From: Eutypa lata
Lineage: Eukaryota; Ascomycota; Sordariomycetes; Xylariales; Diatrypaceae
Direction: 5' to 3'
Length of the DNA: 64,000 nt
Assembly: GCA_022661535.1 (NCBI GenBank)
Contig: JAKULF010000005.1
Location: forward strand, 1,984,001-2,048,000
The notes under the pieces were generated by a model, which made no database searches, had not been told where the DNA came from, and was given only the letters and a program-made list of their open reading frames with translations. This document shows, piece after piece, positions 61,845-64,000 of this stretch. A program made the position numbers and the translations under genes. The number at the start of each line of letters is the position of its first letter. Position 1 is the stretch's first letter.

Positions 61845-63326
61845 TTAAGGAGTGTCCGACCATGGATATACAGTTATTCCGTGGTGTATACTCGAAGCCC
61901 CCGAATCAGACCCTTCATGAGTGGTGACCTCGATTTCCGTAGTCCGAAGTATTCCCATTTGTATCAAGCCAGCTACTCCCCCATGTCCATCGTCCACGTT
62001 GTCTCGACTGCTGTTCCTCAGTGAATGTTGACGTGCTAAATGTGCCTCAGCAGGTTCCAATACTGGCTGAGGCCAGTGATGTCGTTCGTCAGTCTCGGAC
62101 AAAACGTTCCCCCCTTTCAGCTGCTTCTTCTTCGACCCCACCCATGTGCTTAATCGTGATACCATGCATCCACGGAATGCGATGGGTATTGCGGGTACAC
62201 AGAAAACCAGTATGGCCGTTGTTGTTTCTATGAGACCCCAAAGGAGGTGCATGGAGTATGCGTAAGTGGTGTCGAGGTTACGGCTCATATCAACTGCTGA
62301 AGCGAGGCGCCCAGCAGCTGCCGCGCAGGTTCTATAGATTGAAAGAAACATAATTAGGGGCTAGCACACCCGGCAGAGACAATGGAAACGCAAGTCATAA
62401 CGTACATTATACCCACTGAGAAGATGATGGAAACACCAATCTTCTGTGGCTTGGAAAGAGCTAATTGCCATATAATCCGGTGGGGGAGTAATAAGATCAT
62501 AACGTTGAAGAGGAGGGTGCAGGCAGTGATGCCGAGGTTAAAAGCGTTGATATCAATGCACGTTCCCGGCATCCATCGATGCCAAATCTTGTCTCTTGGA
62601 GCGCAGACCAAGTTGATGGTTATTATGATCGAAATATAAAGCAATGAATTGGCTAATATCATGACCTGACACGCCCAGTAAAAGAATGAGTTACGCATTC
62701 CCCTTGGCACTAGGATACGAGTCCATTCTAGGAGAATCGAAGCCTTTATTAACATCAGAGTAAGGCAAATAAATATAGACGAAAGCACGTAAGACTACCG
62801 AGAATTAGAAGGTCGTAATTATGCATTTATGAGTTATACATACGTGGATGAAGTCTGCTAAATCGTTCAATGAAAGGTTCCATTGATGGACAAATAGACC
62901 GGCCCTTCGTGAGATGCTGGCGAATATGCAGATTGCTGTAATTTGAAATATCTAGTGTATAAGGGTCAGCACCAATGAAGCGTTGTGCTCTCATTCGAGC
63001 ATTATATCCTTTTGAGTAAGTTAATTACCACGGCTAATATTCCTATGTCTGTTGTGATAGGTGTTAGTTTCTTAAATATAGAAAAGATGATTCGTAGACT
63101 CACAATCCTCGAGCCTAACTTTCTTGACAACAACAAGTCTTGTATATACCCGGAAGATGACGAATACTAGCTCTATAGCCATACAACCGGCAATTGCCTT
63201 GAACACTAGGTCGTTTTTGTTTGGGGGAGGATCGAAGACCGGATCTATGCCGTTTGGTGGTTTCAAAGCGGGCGACCTCAGGAACTCTTCCAAACTTTTT
63301 CCTGGCGGAAGACCGGTTGAACCCAT
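61845..63326 (-). CDS. Rhodopsin-fold integral membrane protein (PTH11-like)
   Basis: This belongs to the large fungal family of seven-TM rhodopsin-domain proteins (PTH11-like/SC1-type). Five exons (63104-63326, 63029-63048, 62844-62951, 62406-62794, 61845-62331) encode 408 residues. Hydrophobic segments include the AGCMAIELVFVIFRVYTRL start, EDYIGILAV after intron 1, MLIKASILLEWTRI, ANSLLYISIIITINLVCAP, FNVMILLLPHRIIW and ETTTAILVFCVPAIP. The loop CAPRDKIWHRWMPGTCIDINAFN carries the family's paired Cys. Exon 2 is only 20 bases and fits the conserved segment. A long hydrophilic tail follows the last helix. Some members act as surface or pH sensors in plant pathogens; the function here is unknown. 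Confidence 0.88.
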
Positions 63327-64000
63327 TATGGTAAGGATATTTTAACAGAACGAGATGCTGATTGTGGGAGTAGTAATCCATAAAACTTTTGCAATTAATG
63401 AATATAGATGAATATCTTATTCTTTATGTAGGCCTTGCCAGTGAAATAGATACAATTAGTCTATTTTACCGTAGTGATACGGGAGAATGTCTTTAAGACG
63501 AGAACCAGTCATCACCAATATTGTCCGTACCTGGGACAACGACGGGGGGGCTGGAATGCTGGAGGGCGGGATCTACGTTTACATAGCTATATGATGGCGT
63601 TCTTTTGATACTCCAATAGTGTATATACGTTGATCCTCTATTGCAACACATCGAGAGATGTAGATGGTACAACCTAAGGAATTCTCGAAATCAACGAGGC
63701 TGCTAAGTTGACAGATGCGGAGGTTGGTTTTGTAACATAAAAACGCCGCTCCTATGTGTGGTGGAACGTAGGCTGGCTATTGGTTACGTAGAATATTTAT
63801 ATAAGTTAGCACATCTGTATCTAAAAGAGGAATCAAACACTTAATTAGTTAAGCACATGGAGTTACACTACCGAAAATATTTTCCATTTCACCCCCTATG
63901 CCAAGACATGGTTATAGCCAGGGAGTCGCAAATGTAATCAACAATATGAAAATAAAGTTTCAGCTATGTAAAAGCGTTGCCCACTTCTAACTTCCCATGA
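63327..64000. other. Rhodopsin gene promoter side and window edge
   Basis: The segment upstream of the rhodopsin-fold gene, AT-rich, with no coding sequence I can support up to the end of the window. Confidence 0.45.

Overview
The window is nuclear DNA of a filamentous ascomycete (Pezizomycotina). The evidence is short GT-AG introns of about 50-120 bp with CTAAC/CTGAC-type branch sites, plus fungal families such as HeLo, Helo_like_N/ankyrin STAND-type proteins, DUF1996, PTH11-like rhodopsin-fold membrane proteins and GH28. Intergenic DNA is fairly AT-rich and often carries CCTAGG/TAGGTA words. I lean to a sordariomycete but cannot name the genus. I rebuilt exon structures by hand and kept only models whose total length is a multiple of three. 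No transposon, rRNA, tRNA or CRISPR array was found.

Layout. 0.8-20 kb is a core block: ribosomal protein eL39 and the ARL1 GTPase diverge from one promoter region. They are followed by the 11-exon FGAM synthase of purine synthesis, an alcohol-oxidase-like GMC oxidoreductase, a GNAT acetyltransferase, a secreted alkaline phosphatase and a DUF1996 secreted protein. 23-25 kb holds one SDR. 26-36.6 kb is the most interesting part. It holds a HeLo-domain cell-death effector candidate, a three-TM membrane protein and a NACHT-ankyrin NOD-like receptor. 37-43 kb carries an EF-hand protein, a GH28 pectinase-type enzyme and a small Myb/SANT-like nuclear protein. 44-55 kb is accessory: an ankyrin protein, two secreted proteins (one Ser/Thr-rich), a doubtful small gene, and a Helo_like_N-ankyrin protein with no NTPase domain. 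56-64 kb has an MFS sugar transporter, a secreted Gly/Pro-tract protein and a rhodopsin-fold membrane protein.

How the parts may work together. The HeLo protein ends in, and the NLR begins with, related Gly/Asn-rich motifs built on a four-residue glycine period. The effector has tetrads GMVT, GIHK, GDVN, GVSN, GNNN; the NLR has GLAQ, GIHY, GNNN; both then run x-x-x-N-Y. This is the arrangement expected for prion-like amyloid signalling, in which an activated NLR templates assembly of a HeLo effector. It is the strongest candidate in the window for a little-described system. Several other genes look secreted or membrane-bound and fit a plant-associated or saprotrophic lifestyle, but they form no evident biosynthetic cluster because no PKS, NRPS or terpene synthase is present.
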